Under the pieces are notes generated by a model. The model worked only from the letters and a program-made list of their open reading frames with translations. It was not told where the DNA came from and searched no databases. Positions 9,479 through 20,210 of a DNA stretch of 64,000 nt are shown piece after piece (within the stretch, counting starts at the first letter, position 1; each line of letters starts with the position of its first letter). A program made the position numbers and the translations under genes. The DNA is from Thiomonas delicata (GTDB taxonomy: Bacteria; Pseudomonadota; Gammaproteobacteria; Burkholderiales; Burkholderiaceae_C). The stretch is taken from positions 1,104,852 to 1,168,851 of the forward strand of contig NZ_LT592170.1 in the NCBI RefSeq assembly GCF_900088825.1, written 5' to 3'.

Positions 9479-10819
9479 ATGACCAACGCCCATGCTGCAC
9501 CCACCGATCGCCGCGTCATCCTGCTCATTCTCTGCCTGGCCGTGCTCATCGCCCAGGTGGACACCTCGGTGGTCAACCTCGCGGTGCATGCCATCGGCGT
9601 CGGCCTGCACGCGCCGCTGCCCGCGCTGCAATGGGTGGTGGACGGCTACAACCTGAGCTATGCCGCGCTGTTGATGACCGGCGGCACCCTGGCCGATCTG
9701 CTCGGGCGGCGGCGCGTGCTGATGGCGGGCGCGGCGGTGTTCGTGCTGGGTTCCTTGCTCGCTGGGCTGGCGCCGAATATCACCGCGCTGATTGCCGGGC
9801 GCGTGCTGGCGGGCATCGGCGCAGCCATGCTGCTGCCCGCCAGCCTGGCGCTGATCCGCGTGATCTGGGCCGACCCGCACGAGCGCGCCCATGCCATCGG
9901 CGTGTGGGCCGGGACCAATGGCGCGGCGCTGGCCATCGGCCCGACGCTGGGCGGCTGGCTGATCCAGACGGTGGGCTGGCGCAGCGTGTTTCTGCTGATC
10001 GTGCCCATCGGCCTGGCGGTGCTGCTGTGGGCGCCGCGCGCCATCCCCGAGTCGCGCGATGCGCAGGGGCGGCGCGTCGATCTGCCGGGGCAGTGGTTCG
10101 GCGGCGTGCTGCTGGCTGCGCTGGCGGTGGCCGCCATCGTGCACCGTCTGCTGCTGCCCGCCGTGGCGGTGTCACTGCTGGCCGCGCTGCTGTTCGTGCG
10201 TGCTGAACGGCGTGCGGGAGCGGGCGCGATGATTCCGCTGCCGCTGCTGCGCAACACACGGCTGGCCGCGGTGAACGGCGTGGCCGCGGCGATGACCTTC
10301 GGCATGTACGGCGTGCTGTTCCTGCTGCCGCTGAACTGGCTGCGCGGGGGCGTGCTCGACGCCACCGGCGCCGGCCTGGCGCTGCTGCCGATGTCGCTGG
10401 CCTTCGTCGCGCTGTCGCACCGCTCCGGGCCGTGGAGCAAGCGCTACGGCACGCACCGACTGATCGCGGGCGGCATGGCGCTGATCGGCGCGGGCATCGC
10501 CGTACTGGCGTGTTCACATGCGGGACAAAACCTGTGGCTGGCCGAAGCCGGCCTGTTGCTCACCGGCGTGGGCATGGCGCTGAACACCGGCCCGGTGCTG
10601 GCCAGCGCCGTGGCGGCGGTGGAGCCCGCCCGCGCCGGCACCGCTTCGGCCATGATCAACACCGCGCGCATGATCGGCGCCACGCTGGGCGTGGGCGTGC
10701 TGGGCAGCGTGTTCGCGGCAGGCGCGACGATGACGACGGGCTTCACCGTGGCGATGGCGCTCGGCGCGGTGGTGGTGTTCGCGGGCGCGCTGCTGGCCAT
10801 GTCGATGCGCGCGGGATAG
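9479..10819 (+). CDS. MFS drug exporter, DHA2 (EmrB/QacA-like) family
   Basis: The product has 446 residues with roughly 13-14 membrane segments. AQVDTSVVNLAVHAIG, the family motif LADLLGRRRVLMAGA and GRVLAGIGAAMLLPASLALI mark the 14-helix proton-antiport family that exports drugs or cationic compounds. The ATG at 9479 is chosen; in-frame ATGs at 9446/9449 would add about ten residues. It is divergent from the ArsR-type gene, which suggests ligand-induced derepression. It converges with the HxlR gene across a short CACTGGC hairpin (10823-10845). Confidence 0.9.
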   Translation: MTNAHAAPTDRRVILLILCLAVLIAQVDTSVVNLAVHAIGVGLHAPLPALQWVVDGYNLSYAALLMTGGTLADLLGRRRVLMAGAAVFVLGSLLAGLAPNITALIAGRVLAGIGAAMLLPASLALIRVIWADPHERAHAIGVWAGTNGAALAIGPTLGGWLIQTVGWRSVFLLIVPIGLAVLLWAPRAIPESRDAQGRRVDLPGQWFGGVLLAALAVAAIVHRLLLPAVAVSLLAALLFVRAERRAGAGAMIPLPLLRNTRLAAVNGVAAAMTFGMYGVLFLLPLNWLRGGVLDATGAGLALLPMSLAFVALSHRSGPWSKRYGTHRLIAGGMALIGAGIAVLACSHAGQNLWLAEAGLLLTGVGMALNTGPVLASAVAAVEPARAGTASAMINTARMIGATLGVGVLGSVFAAGATMTTGFTVAMALGAVVVFAGALLAMSMRAG

Positions 10820-10855
10820 AGACACTGGCTCGCATGTGGCCAGTGCCGCCCTGAA

Positions 10856-11272
10856 TCAGACAGCGCCGACACGCGCCGCATCGAGCAACCTGCTTGGCGC
10901 ATCGGGCCGCTCAGGCACAACGGCCGGTGGATTGCTTTCGAGCGCGATGTGCGCATCTCCCCACGCCTTCAGCGCCGCCATCACCGGTTGCAGGCTGCGG
11001 CCGCGCGCGGTGAGGCTGTATTCGACCTTGGGCGGCACCTGCGCATACACCTTGCGCGCGATCAGGCCGTCGGTCTCCAGCTCGCGCAACTGGTTGGTCA
11101 GCATGCGCTGGGTGACGTTGGGCAGACGGCGGCGCAGTTCATTGAAGCGCAGCGTGCCGTCCAGCAAGTGGTACAGCACCACGCCCTTCCACTTGCCGTC
11201 GATCAGGCTAAGCGTGGCTTCCACCACGCAGCCAGGGCTGCAATCCAGGCGGCGATGGCGCATGCGCGGCAT
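10856..11272 (-). CDS. HxlR-family transcriptional regulator
   Basis: The product has 138 residues. DCSPGCVVEATLSLIDGKWKGVVLYHLLDGTLRFNEL leads into the winged HTH with the family motif LPNVTQRMLTNQLRELE, and KVYAQVPPKVEYSLT forms the wing. The Cys residues near the N-terminus could be redox or electrophile sensors, as in HypR and QorR of this family. It is divergent from an MDR-type quinone oxidoreductase gene (11383), a recurrent pairing. A 20-bp palindrome lies 16 bp upstream of its start. Confidence 0.9.
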   Translation of the reverse strand: MPRMRHRRLDCSPGCVVEATLSLIDGKWKGVVLYHLLDGTLRFNELRRRLPNVTQRMLTNQLRELETDGLIARKVYAQVPPKVEYSLTARGRSLQPVMAALKAWGDAHIALESNPPAVVPERPDAPSRLLDAARVGAV

Positions 11273-11287
11273 ACAGTATTCTTTTTA

Positions 11288-11307
11288 ACACTATGTGCAC
11301 AGTGTGT
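11288..11307. promoter_or_regulatory. Palindrome in HxlR/MDR divergent promoter
   Basis: The site has the form ACACnnTGTGCACAnnGTGT: an 8-bp perfect core with matching outer tetrads. It sits between the divergent starts 11272 and 11383, so it is a plausible HxlR operator for both genes. Confidence 0.4.
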
Positions 11308-11382
11308 GTGTACTTGTTCAACAGCATGGTAAGCACTACGGTTCTCCTGCGCAATCCGCCGCATTCAAACCAGGAGAACCTC

Positions 11383-12400
<1,018 letters not shown>

Positions 12401-12414
<14 letters not shown>

Positions 12415-13618
12415 TGGAATCAAACGACCGGGCGTACTCCACCACCAAACCTAGCCCCGCAAACAGGGCACCGCACAGCACCACGGCCAGCCAGCCGCCC
12501 ACGTCCCAGGCCAGACTGGCGATCAACGAACCGATGGCGCCACCACCAAAGTACGCGCTCATGTACACCGCATTGATGCGGCTGCGGGCTTCACCAGGTA
12601 AGGCGTGAATCGTGGCGAGATTGGCAATGTGCGCGCCTTGGCAGCCTGCATCGATGGCGAGGCAGCCGATGATCAGCCCCCAGACACCCTGCATGGCGAA
12701 CGCTGCCGCCCCCCATGAAAGCAGCATCGTCACCAGTGCCGCCAGCCGCACCCGGCGCGCACCGCCCGGGCGATCGGACCAGCGCCCCGCGAATGCGGCG
12801 GAGGATGCCCCGGCGATGCCCAGCAAACCGAACGCGCCGACTACCGCCGGGCCATAGCCATAGGCCGGGCCTTGCAATACAGGGGTCAGCCCGACCCAGA
12901 ACACGCTGAAACTGCCGAAGAACAGCGCGCCCGTCAACGCCGCGAAACGCAGTTCGCGATGCCGGACGAACTGACCCAGCGTCGAGGTCATCAGCGCGAC
13001 ATATCCCTGCGTTTCTTCCACCTGCGCGGGCAGCCGTGGCAGCACGCGCCACAGCATCATCCACGTCGCGGCGCTTGAGGCGGCACCGAAGGCGAACGCC
13101 CACCGCCAGTTCGCCCACTGTGCAATACCGCCTGCAATCACCCGTCCACCGAGAATGCCGATCATCAGTCCGCTCATCACAATGCCAATCGCTTTGCCGC
13201 GCGAAGGAGTCGGCGTGACATGCGCCACCAACGGAATGATCTGCTGAATGATCGAGGACAACAGCCCGACGGCCAACATCGCGAAGGCCAGCCAGAGCAC
13301 GGAAGGTGCGGCAGCGGCGGCCAGCAAGGCCAAAGGCAGCAGCGCGCCCAGACCCAAAATGAGACGATGCCGGGCATGCCGGTCGCCCAAGGGACCCAGG
13401 AACAGCAAACCACCGGCGTATCCGATCTGCACCGCCGACGGCACCACGCCGACCTCCGCGATGCTTGCATGAAACGTCGCCGCGAACTGCTGCAACAAGG
13501 GCTGCGCGTAGTAAAGATTGGCGACCGTGACCGCGCAGGCCAGGGCCATGAACAGGGCGAAGTGCTTTGACAGCCCACGATGGGTGTCCGGGGCTGGAGC
13601 TGAGTGCGCTGTGATCAC
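12401..13618 (-). CDS. MFS transporter
   Basis: From GTG 13618, with GAGG eight bases upstream, it encodes 405 residues; a further-upstream ATG at 13702 would add a hydrophilic leader that overlaps the preceding gene's end. Twelve membrane segments are visible, starting FALFMALACAVTVANLYYAQPLLQQFA, a common opening of small-molecule efflux MFS proteins. GPLGDRHARHRLILGLG matches the loop 2-3 motif. It lies 68 bp behind the carboxymuconolactone decarboxylase-like gene on the same strand and may be co-transcribed with it. Confidence 0.85.
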
Positions 13619-13685
13619 GACATCCTCAAGTGACGGTAAGAAAGAGAAATAGCGCCCCGATCTGTGATCAGCCAGAAGGCGCTGC

Positions 13686-14093
13686 TCAGGGGGCCAGTCC
13701 AATCTGAACGCGCTCGGCCAGAACCTCCTTCAACGCCATGATGCCGTTGAGCGCGGCGGGAAATCCGGCATAGACGGCCATCTGAATCAGCACCTCGACC
13801 ACCTCCTCGCGGCTGCAGCCGACGTTGAGCGCCCCATGCAGATGCACCTTGAGTTGCGGCTGCGCGGTGCCGAGCGCGGTGAGCGCGGCGACGGTGGCGA
13901 TCTCGCGCTCCTTCAAGCTGAGAACGCCCCTTGCATACACATCACCGAAGCCGAACTCGATGACGTAGCGCGCCAGATCGGGCGCGACCTCCTGCAGGGA
14001 GGCGATGACGCGCTCGCCGGCTTCGCCGTCGATGGTCTTGAGCAGATTCCAGCCACGCGCGTAGCGTTCAGAGGTTTCAGGCATGTCGTGCAC
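13686..14093 (-). CDS. Carboxymuconolactone decarboxylase-family protein
   Basis: The product has 135 residues. LKEREIATVAALTALGTAQPQLKVHLHGALNVGCSREEVVEVLIQ is the core of the CMD/AhpD-like fold, an all-alpha oligomer. Only one cysteine is present in this core, so an AhpD-type CxxC peroxidase role is unlikely; a CMD-type decarboxylase or an uncharacterised enzyme fits better. The start is ATG 14093 (alternative ATG 14084). It probably forms an operon with the following MFS gene and is divergent from a LysR gene, its likely regulator. Confidence 0.85.
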   Translation of the reverse strand: MHDMPETSERYARGWNLLKTIDGEAGERVIASLQEVAPDLARYVIEFGFGDVYARGVLSLKEREIATVAALTALGTAQPQLKVHLHGALNVGCSREEVVEVLIQMAVYAGFPAALNGIMALKEVLAERVQIGLAP

Positions 14094-14169
14094 TCCATTG
14101 CGGGATGACGGCCATTGTGGTGCCGCGCGCTATGCTCGTGAAGACAAAACGATGCAAGGTGGTTTTGCA

Positions 14170-15075
14170 ATGATGGAAAACCTGAACTGGGACGATGTGC
14201 GCCTGTTGCTGCTGGTGGCGCGCACGCGCAGCCTGTCGGCGGCGGCGGTGCAACTCGGCGTGAGTCCCTCCACGGTGGGGCGGCGCATCGCGCTGCTGGA
14301 ACGTGCGCTGGGCGTGACGCTGTTCATGCGCCACGCCAGCGGCTACAGACTGACGGAGGACGGCGCCTCACTGCTGGAAGACGCCAGACGCGTCGAAGAT
14401 GCCATGGTGCAACTGCAAGGCCGGGCGGCGGATGCAGGCAGCACTCCCCGAGGGCATGTGCGCCTGGCGACCAACGAGGCGCTGGCGAATCTGCTGATCC
14501 TGCCGCGCTGGGCGGCGCTTGCGCCCCGTTATCCGGATCTCGTGTTGGAACTGGTGACCGGGGCTGCGATCCAGGATCTGTATCGGCGCGACGCCGATCT
14601 GGCGCTGAGGCTGGTTCGGCCCGAGGCCGGCGGTCTCACCGTGCGCAAGCTGGGAGTGCAGGCGTATGCGGTGTACGCCGCGAAGGGGTTGCTGCCACAG
14701 AGCCGCAAGCCCGGCAAGGCCGGGCTCGCCAAACTGCCCTGGATCGGCTGGGATGCCTCCCTTCAGCATCTGGTGCAGGCGCGGTGGCAGCGCGAGCACT
14801 TTCTCGAAGCACGCATCGCACTCACGGCGAACAGCCTGTTCACCCAGTTGCACGCGGCGGAGCAGGGTCTGGGGCTGGCGGTGCTGCCGTGCTACATCAC
14901 CGACCCCCATCCGCAGCTCACGCGCTGCCTTTCACCGGGGCAATGCGTGTCGCAGGACATCTGGCTGGTGATCCAGCAAGGCCTGCGCGACGCGCCGCGG
15001 GTGCGCGTCATCGCGGACATGGTTGCCGCCGTGGTCAGCGACAACCGGAAAGCCCTCGAAGGCCTTCCGCCCTGA
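14170..15075 (+). CDS. LysR-family regulator
   Basis: The product has 301 residues from ATG 14170 (MMENLNWDDVRLLLLVARTRSLSAAAVQL). The HTH reads LGVSPSTVGRRIALLERALG; the effector domain follows (HVRLATNEALANLLILPRWAAL). It is divergent from the carboxymuconolactone decarboxylase/MFS unit with a short gap. Its stop codon coincides with the left end of the deoxyribosyltransferase-derived repeat, so chromosomal-type DNA ends here. Confidence 0.87.
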   Translation: MMENLNWDDVRLLLLVARTRSLSAAAVQLGVSPSTVGRRIALLERALGVTLFMRHASGYRLTEDGASLLEDARRVEDAMVQLQGRAADAGSTPRGHVRLATNEALANLLILPRWAALAPRYPDLVLELVTGAAIQDLYRRDADLALRLVRPEAGGLTVRKLGVQAYAVYAAKGLLPQSRKPGKAGLAKLPWIGWDASLQHLVQARWQREHFLEARIALTANSLFTQLHAAEQGLGLAVLPCYITDPHPQLTRCLSPGQCVSQDIWLVIQQGLRDAPRVRVIADMVAAVVSDNRKALEGLPP

Positions 15076-15281
15076 CCGGCCGGACATTCAACGATGCCGT
15101 TCGCAAGCCGTCGTTCAGTCGTGAGATTCAGGCACTCCATTCGCCCTCAGTTCAACCCCCAATAACTCCGCCAGCCGCTCGATCGCATGCCATGGCGTAG
15201 GCATCACAGCAAACTGCAAGCCAACATCAGATTGACGGGCAGGCCGAAGTCCTCGACGAGACCCCCATCGGTCTTGTCGCG
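15075..15281 (-). pseudogene. 3' fragment of nucleoside 2-deoxyribosyltransferase gene (left repeat copy)
   Basis: This roughly 207-bp stretch matches 21775-21981 with scattered base changes and small indels (about 90 % by eye). Leftward it encodes [22 protein letters not shown], as in the intact gene at 21814-22368, but a single-base difference shifts the frame after LACS. At 15281/15282 similarity to the intact gene stops and an aldo/keto reductase begins in mid-gene. It is one arm of the direct repeat enclosing region 2. Confidence 0.7.
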
Positions 15282-15905
<624 letters not shown>

Positions 15906-15956
15906 GCCCCCCCCCACGAACGTCCGATTCGATTTGATCCAACTTCAGGAGAGGTC

Positions 15957-16163
15957 GTGAGCAAAGAATCATCGAGCAAGAACAGAATGCCGATTGCCAT
16001 CTGGGCCCTCGCGGCCGGCGCATTCGGCATCGGGACGACAGAGTTCGTCGTCATGGGGCTCCTCCAAGAGGTCGCGCGAGACTTTGGGATTTCCATCAGC
16101 ACGGCAGGCTACATCGTCACCGCCTACGCGCTGGGAGTCGTGATCGGGGCGCCGTTCACGATA
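15957..16163 (+). pseudogene. MFS transporter, N-terminal fragment
   Basis: It starts at GTG 15957 behind AGGAGAGGTC and encodes IAIWALAAGAFGIGTTEFVVMGLLQEVARDFGIS, the first helix of AraJ/arabinose-efflux-like MFS proteins, plus a second helix ending GVVIGAPF. After about 68 codons homology stops and an unrelated sequence follows in another frame. Only two of twelve helices remain, so it is not functional. Confidence 0.75.
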
Positions 16164-16308
16164 TCGCACCGAGTGAATGCTCGGCCTATGGCGATCACCC
16201 ATCGGATCTGCCGATGCTCAGAGCCGTTGGCATGGGCTACTTGGTCCAAGGCGACAGCAACACGTTGACGCCTGTCTCCTCTGATCTTTGGCAAGAAGAG
16301 TTCATCTG
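16164..16308 (+). pseudogene. C-terminal fragment of a HAD-like phosphatase
   Basis: In the frame gat atc gca the translation gives AYGDHPSDLPMLRAVGMGYL and ends LWQEEFI before TGA 16306-16308. The YGD-x3-DLPML phrase resembles HAD motif IV, which binds the metal. No start or nucleophile (DxD) motif is present. The fragment abuts the MFS fragment, so two unrelated genes were joined by a deletion. The family call rests on one motif. Confidence 0.45.
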
Positions 16309-16346
16309 AACCTGACGAACTGGAACCTCAACGAAGGGAGTTTGAA

Positions 16347-17426
16347 ATGAAGTACCGCTATCTTGGTCAAACTGGCCTCTCCGTTTCGGAGATCTGCTTC
16401 GGGGTGATGACCTTCGGCAGCAACGGTGCCTTTCTTGGCGCCCCCGATCGCAACTGGGCAGAATTTGGGGTGGTGTCAGACGACGACTCGTGCCGCATGA
16501 TTCATCAAGCGCTCGATGCAGGCGTCAACTTCTTCGACACCGCTGACGTCTACAAGAATGGGCAAGGCGAGGAACTGCTGGGCCGTGCTCTGAAAGGGCG
16601 GAGGTCCTCGGTGATCGTCGGCACGAAGGGCCGGTGGGCGACCGGCGAGGGGCCGAATGAGAGCGGTTCGACGCGGCACCATTTGCTGCATGCCGTCGAG
16701 GCCAGTCTGAAGCGCATGGAGACCGACTACATCGATATCTACCACCTGCACGGCTTCGACCCCCGAACGGCGATCGAGGAGACGCTGCGCGTTCTGGATG
16801 ACCTCGTTCGAAGCGGCAAGGTCCGTTATATCGGGATCTCGAACTTCGCCGCGTGGCAGGTTGCCGTGGCGCTCGGGGTGTCGGAAAGCAAGAACCTGGA
16901 GCGCTTTTCAGTCTATCAGGCCTATTACAACATCGCCGCCCGAGAGTTGGAGCATGAGATCGTGCCCCTCTGCGTGGACCAGAAGGTCGGGATCACGGTC
17001 TGGAGTCCCCTGGCGGGCGGCTTTCTCACTGGCAAATATCGTCGCGGCGAGGCGCCAGCGGCGGGCAGTAGGCTTTCCAACGCGACACCATTCGAATCGG
17101 CGCCCGTGGCCGACCGGACGCAGGCCTTCGATGTCCTTGATGCGATGCACGCGATCGCGACCGAGCACGGAGCGACGGTGGCGCAAGTGGCGCTCAACTG
17201 GCTCCGCCGGCGCCCAGGCGTTTCCTCGTTGGTCGTTGGCGCAACGCGCCACGAGCAGTTGAAGGAAAACCTGCAGTCTATCGAATGGGACCTGAGCGAC
17301 GCGGAGTACGAACGCTTGACTGCCCTGAGCGAGCGCCCGAAGCCCTACCCGTATTGGCATATGGTGAACGTGGCCGGTGACCGCCGGCTTCCCCACGTGC
17401 GTATTCCGGACCAACGTGACCGCTGA
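16347..17426 (+). CDS. Aldo/keto reductase with IS-derived C-terminus
   Basis: The product has 359 residues from ATG 16347, with AAGGGAG as ribosome site. MKYRYLGQTGLSVSEICFGVMTFGSNG opens the AKR barrel; Asp and Tyr of the active site lie in FFDTADVYKNG, and Lys/His in VGTKGR and YIDIYHLHGFD. It reduces carbonyls with NADPH, substrate unknown. An IS21 element entered 13 codons before the present stop: the last nine residues (VRIPDQRDR) come from the IS end. Joining the flanks and removing one target copy restores DIYP followed by TGA (20151-20153). The enzyme is probably still active, since only the extreme tail changed. Confidence 0.85.
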   Translation: MKYRYLGQTGLSVSEICFGVMTFGSNGAFLGAPDRNWAEFGVVSDDDSCRMIHQALDAGVNFFDTADVYKNGQGEELLGRALKGRRSSVIVGTKGRWATGEGPNESGSTRHHLLHAVEASLKRMETDYIDIYHLHGFDPRTAIEETLRVLDDLVRSGKVRYIGISNFAAWQVAVALGVSESKNLERFSVYQAYYNIAARELEHEIVPLCVDQKVGITVWSPLAGGFLTGKYRRGEAPAAGSRLSNATPFESAPVADRTQAFDVLDAMHAIATEHGATVAQVALNWLRRRPGVSSLVVGATRHEQLKENLQSIEWDLSDAEYERLTALSERPKPYPYWHMVNVAGDRRLPHVRIPDQRDR

Positions 17427-17573
17427 TTCCGGTCATCGTGACCGGGCGATTCCGGGAACGTGACCGGCGAATCCGGTCATCGTGACCGGGCCGTTGGACT
17501 ACGACACCGGAATGGTGTTGCGCATGAATCAACCTGGCGGACCAAGTAGCTTCACTGCATTTGCAGGAGCCCC

Positions 17574-19118
17574 ATGGCCGCCCCAAGGATCAACATGCGC
17601 AAACTCAAAGACGCCTTGCGTCTCAAACTCGAAGGTGGGCAATCCCACCAGCAAATAGCCACCGCTCTGGGCATCTCCAAAGGTGTGGTCACCAAGTACG
17701 TCGGCTTGGCCGTGGCCGCCGGCCTGGACTGGCCCACCGTGGCAGCGATGGACGAAGCAGCCCTGGAGCGGCAGCTTCTTTCCGCACCGCGGCCCAGCGA
17801 TATCTACGCCCAGGCCGACTACGGCCGCATTCACCAGGAGCTGCGCCGCAAAGGCATGACGCTGGCACTGCTGTGGGAGGAATACTGCGCCCAGACCGGC
17901 GACGAACACGACCCCGAGCATCCCGTCAAACCCTGGCGCTACTCGCAGTTCTGCGAGAACTACCGCCAGTTTGCCAATCGTCTGAAGCGCTCAATGCGCC
18001 AAGTCCACCGCGCCGGCGAGAAGCTGTTCATCGACTACGCCGGACCCACGGTGGCTTTGACCAATGGCCAGCGCGCCAACATCTTTGTCGCCGCCATGGG
18101 CGCCTCGGGCTACTGCTTCGCGCTGGCCACGCCGGCGCAAACGGCCTGCGACTGGCTCGGCGCCACGGCGCGCGCGCTGACCTTCTTTGGCGGCGTGCCG
18201 CAACTCATCGTCCCAGACAACCCACGCGCCTTGGTCAAAAGCGCCAACCGCTACGAGCCACAGTTGAACGACACCGTGCTCGACTTTGCCCGCCACTACG
18301 GCTGCTCGGTGCTGCCCGCGCGGGCTTATCACCCACAGGACAAAGCCAAGGTCGAGCTCAGCGTGCAACTGGTGGAGCGCTGGATCTTGGCGCGCCTGCG
18401 CAAGATCCAGTTCGCCACCATCGACGACGTCAACGACGCCATGGCCCCGCTGCTGGAATACCTCAACCAGCGCGCCTTCCAGAAGCTGCCCGGCTGCCGG
18501 GCCAGCGTGTTCAAGGAAATCGATGCCCCGGCGCTGATGGCGCTGCCGCTGCAAGCCTGGGAATGGGCGGTCTTCAAAACCGTGCGCGTGCATATCGACA
18601 GCCACATCGAGTTCGAAGCCCACCGCTACAGCGTGCCCCACGCCCTGGTGGGCATGGCGCTGGAGCTGCGCATCACGGCCAGTGCCGTGGAGGTGGTGCA
18701 CCGCGGGCAACGCGTGGCCAGCCACAGGCGCTGTGCGCACCCGGGGGGCTTCACCACCGTGGCTGAACACCTGCCCGATCGGCACCAAGCCCAGGCCCAG
18801 TGGACGCCCGAGCGGCTCATCCATTGGGGCGAGCGTGTCGGCGTGGCCTGCGCCCTCACGGTGCGCCGGATGCTGGAGCGGCAGCGGCATCCCGAGCACG
18901 CGTACCGAGCGTGCCTGGGGTTGTTGTCCTTGAGCAAACGCTACGGCGACGCACGCCTGGAGGCGGCCTGCGTGTTGGCGTGCGCGTTGGGCACCTCCAA
19001 GTACACGCACATCCGCGACATCTTGGTGAACCGGCGCGACCTGCTGCAAGCCAGCACCACGCCCGAGTGGACGAGCCCGTCGCACGCGCATGTGCGCGGC
19101 GCGGATTACTACCAATGA
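17574..19118 (+). CDS. istA: IS21-family transposase IstA
   Basis: The product has 514 residues. An N-terminal HTH (about 18-48, SHQQIATALGISKGVVTKYV) is followed by an integrase-core DDE domain: Asp154 in FIDYAG, Asp215 in VPDN and Glu261 in KAKVE. The C-terminal beta-barrel region (about 330-400) and basic tail complete the usual IS21 plan and length. It catalyses strand transfer of the element together with IstB. Its stop overlaps the istB start (ATGA), implying translational coupling. Confidence 0.95.
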   Translation: MAAPRINMRKLKDALRLKLEGGQSHQQIATALGISKGVVTKYVGLAVAAGLDWPTVAAMDEAALERQLLSAPRPSDIYAQADYGRIHQELRRKGMTLALLWEEYCAQTGDEHDPEHPVKPWRYSQFCENYRQFANRLKRSMRQVHRAGEKLFIDYAGPTVALTNGQRANIFVAAMGASGYCFALATPAQTACDWLGATARALTFFGGVPQLIVPDNPRALVKSANRYEPQLNDTVLDFARHYGCSVLPARAYHPQDKAKVELSVQLVERWILARLRKIQFATIDDVNDAMAPLLEYLNQRAFQKLPGCRASVFKEIDAPALMALPLQAWEWAVFKTVRVHIDSHIEFEAHRYSVPHALVGMALELRITASAVEVVHRGQRVASHRRCAHPGGFTTVAEHLPDRHQAQAQWTPERLIHWGERVGVACALTVRRMLERQRHPEHAYRACLGLLSLSKRYGDARLEAACVLACALGTSKYTHIRDILVNRRDLLQASTTPEWTSPSHAHVRGADYYQ

Positions 19119-19924
19119 ACATCCCACACGAGAACGAGACGACCATGATGATGAACACGACCCTGAATCAGCTGCGCGGCTTGCGGCTGGAGACCATGGC
19201 CCAGGCCCTGGAGCAGCAACTGCGCACCGGCGGCATGGCCGCCATGAGCTTTGAGGAGCGGCTCGCCCTGCTGGTGGACCGCGAAGTGCATGGCCGGCAG
19301 GACCGGCGCTGCGCGCGCCTGCTCAAGTTGGCCAAGCTCAAATACCCACAGGCCGCCATTGAGGACTTGGACAGCCGCAGCACGCGCGGCATTGAGCGCA
19401 GCGCGGTGATGAGCCTGGCCCTGGGCGATTGGGTGCAGGCCGGGCATGCGGTGCTGATTACCGGCCCCACCGGGGCGGGCAAATCGTGGTTGGGGTGCGC
19501 CTTGGCGCAGCACGCTTGCAGGCGTGGCCACAGCGCCATCTACCAACGCGTGCCCCGCCTGGGCGAGGAGCTGCGCATACGGCACGCCAATGGCACCTTC
19601 ACGCGTTGGTTGGACACGCTCAAGAACACGGACGTGTTGCTGCTCGATGACTGGGGGATGACGGCCATGGATGCGCAAACGCGGGCCGATTTGCTGGAGA
19701 TCATTGATGACCGGGCGGCCAGCCGCGCCACGATCATCACCAGCCAGTTGCCCATTGAGCATTGGCACGAATGGATTGGTGACGCCACGATGGCCGACGC
19801 GATGCTGGATCGGCTGATGCAAAGCCATCACCGACTCACGCTCACCGGAGAGTCGTTGCGCAAGAAGGTGCCGGCCAAAGGCAAGGCGGGCTCGCAGGCG
19901 CCCGCAAGCAAAGATACCGATTGA
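19115..19924 (+). CDS. istB: IS21-family helper ATPase IstB
   Basis: The product has 269 residues from ATG 19115, which overlaps the istA stop; an ATG triplet at 19145 is an alternative start and would remove ten residues. It is an AAA+ ATPase with Walker A GPTGAGKS (117-124) and Walker B LLLDDWG (about 176). ATIITSQLPIEHWHEWI carries the sensor region. IstB bends target DNA and recruits IstA. Typical length is about 250-270, so it is complete. Confidence 0.95.
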   Translation: MNIPHENETTMMMNTTLNQLRGLRLETMAQALEQQLRTGGMAAMSFEERLALLVDREVHGRQDRRCARLLKLAKLKYPQAAIEDLDSRSTRGIERSAVMSLALGDWVQAGHAVLITGPTGAGKSWLGCALAQHACRRGHSAIYQRVPRLGEELRIRHANGTFTRWLDTLKNTDVLLLDDWGMTAMDAQTRADLLEIIDDRAASRATIITSQLPIEHWHEWIGDATMADAMLDRLMQSHHRLTLTGESLRKKVPAKGKAGSQAPASKDTD

Positions 19925-20210
19925 TTCTCTGATGCCTGTCGAGCGGGATCATGCATACATGCCCGATCGGGGGGTGCCTCCGGCGGCCTGGCGGGGGCCT
20001 GACGAAACCGTTTCAACAACAATTTGAGAAAGGAAAGCCAACCCTCAAAGCAAGCCAAACCTAAAATCAAGCCGCGCAACACCACCATCGGTCACGATGA
20101 CCGGAATCAGCGGTCACGTTCGCCGGAATACGCACCACGACATCTATCCCTGAACTTTCGAGTAGAAGATCGGGCTGATCGCCAGCCGCTCGGCCACCAC
20201 AGGAGGAACC

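Larger units (their letters stand above)
17398..20134 (+). mobile_element. IS21-family insertion sequence, complete
   Basis: The element is 2737 bp with 5'-TG...CA-3' ends, flanked by CCACG on both sides (17393-17397 and 20135-20139). The terminal inverted repeats are about 47 bp (17398-17444 and 20089-20134): they share TGCGTATTCCGG, differ by a short variable step and a 1-nt indel, then share a 28-bp identical block. A second, diverged copy of the block follows inside the left end (about 17447-17491), as expected for the multiple transposase sites of IS21 elements. It carries istA and istB with an ATGA overlap. Both genes look intact and the repeats are well preserved, so it may be active. 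Confidence 0.93.

Noticed and set aside
17991-19127. 378-codon leftward open frame inside istA
   Set aside because: It is antisense to a complete IS21 transposase gene with all catalytic residues; GC-rich codons commonly open the opposite strand.
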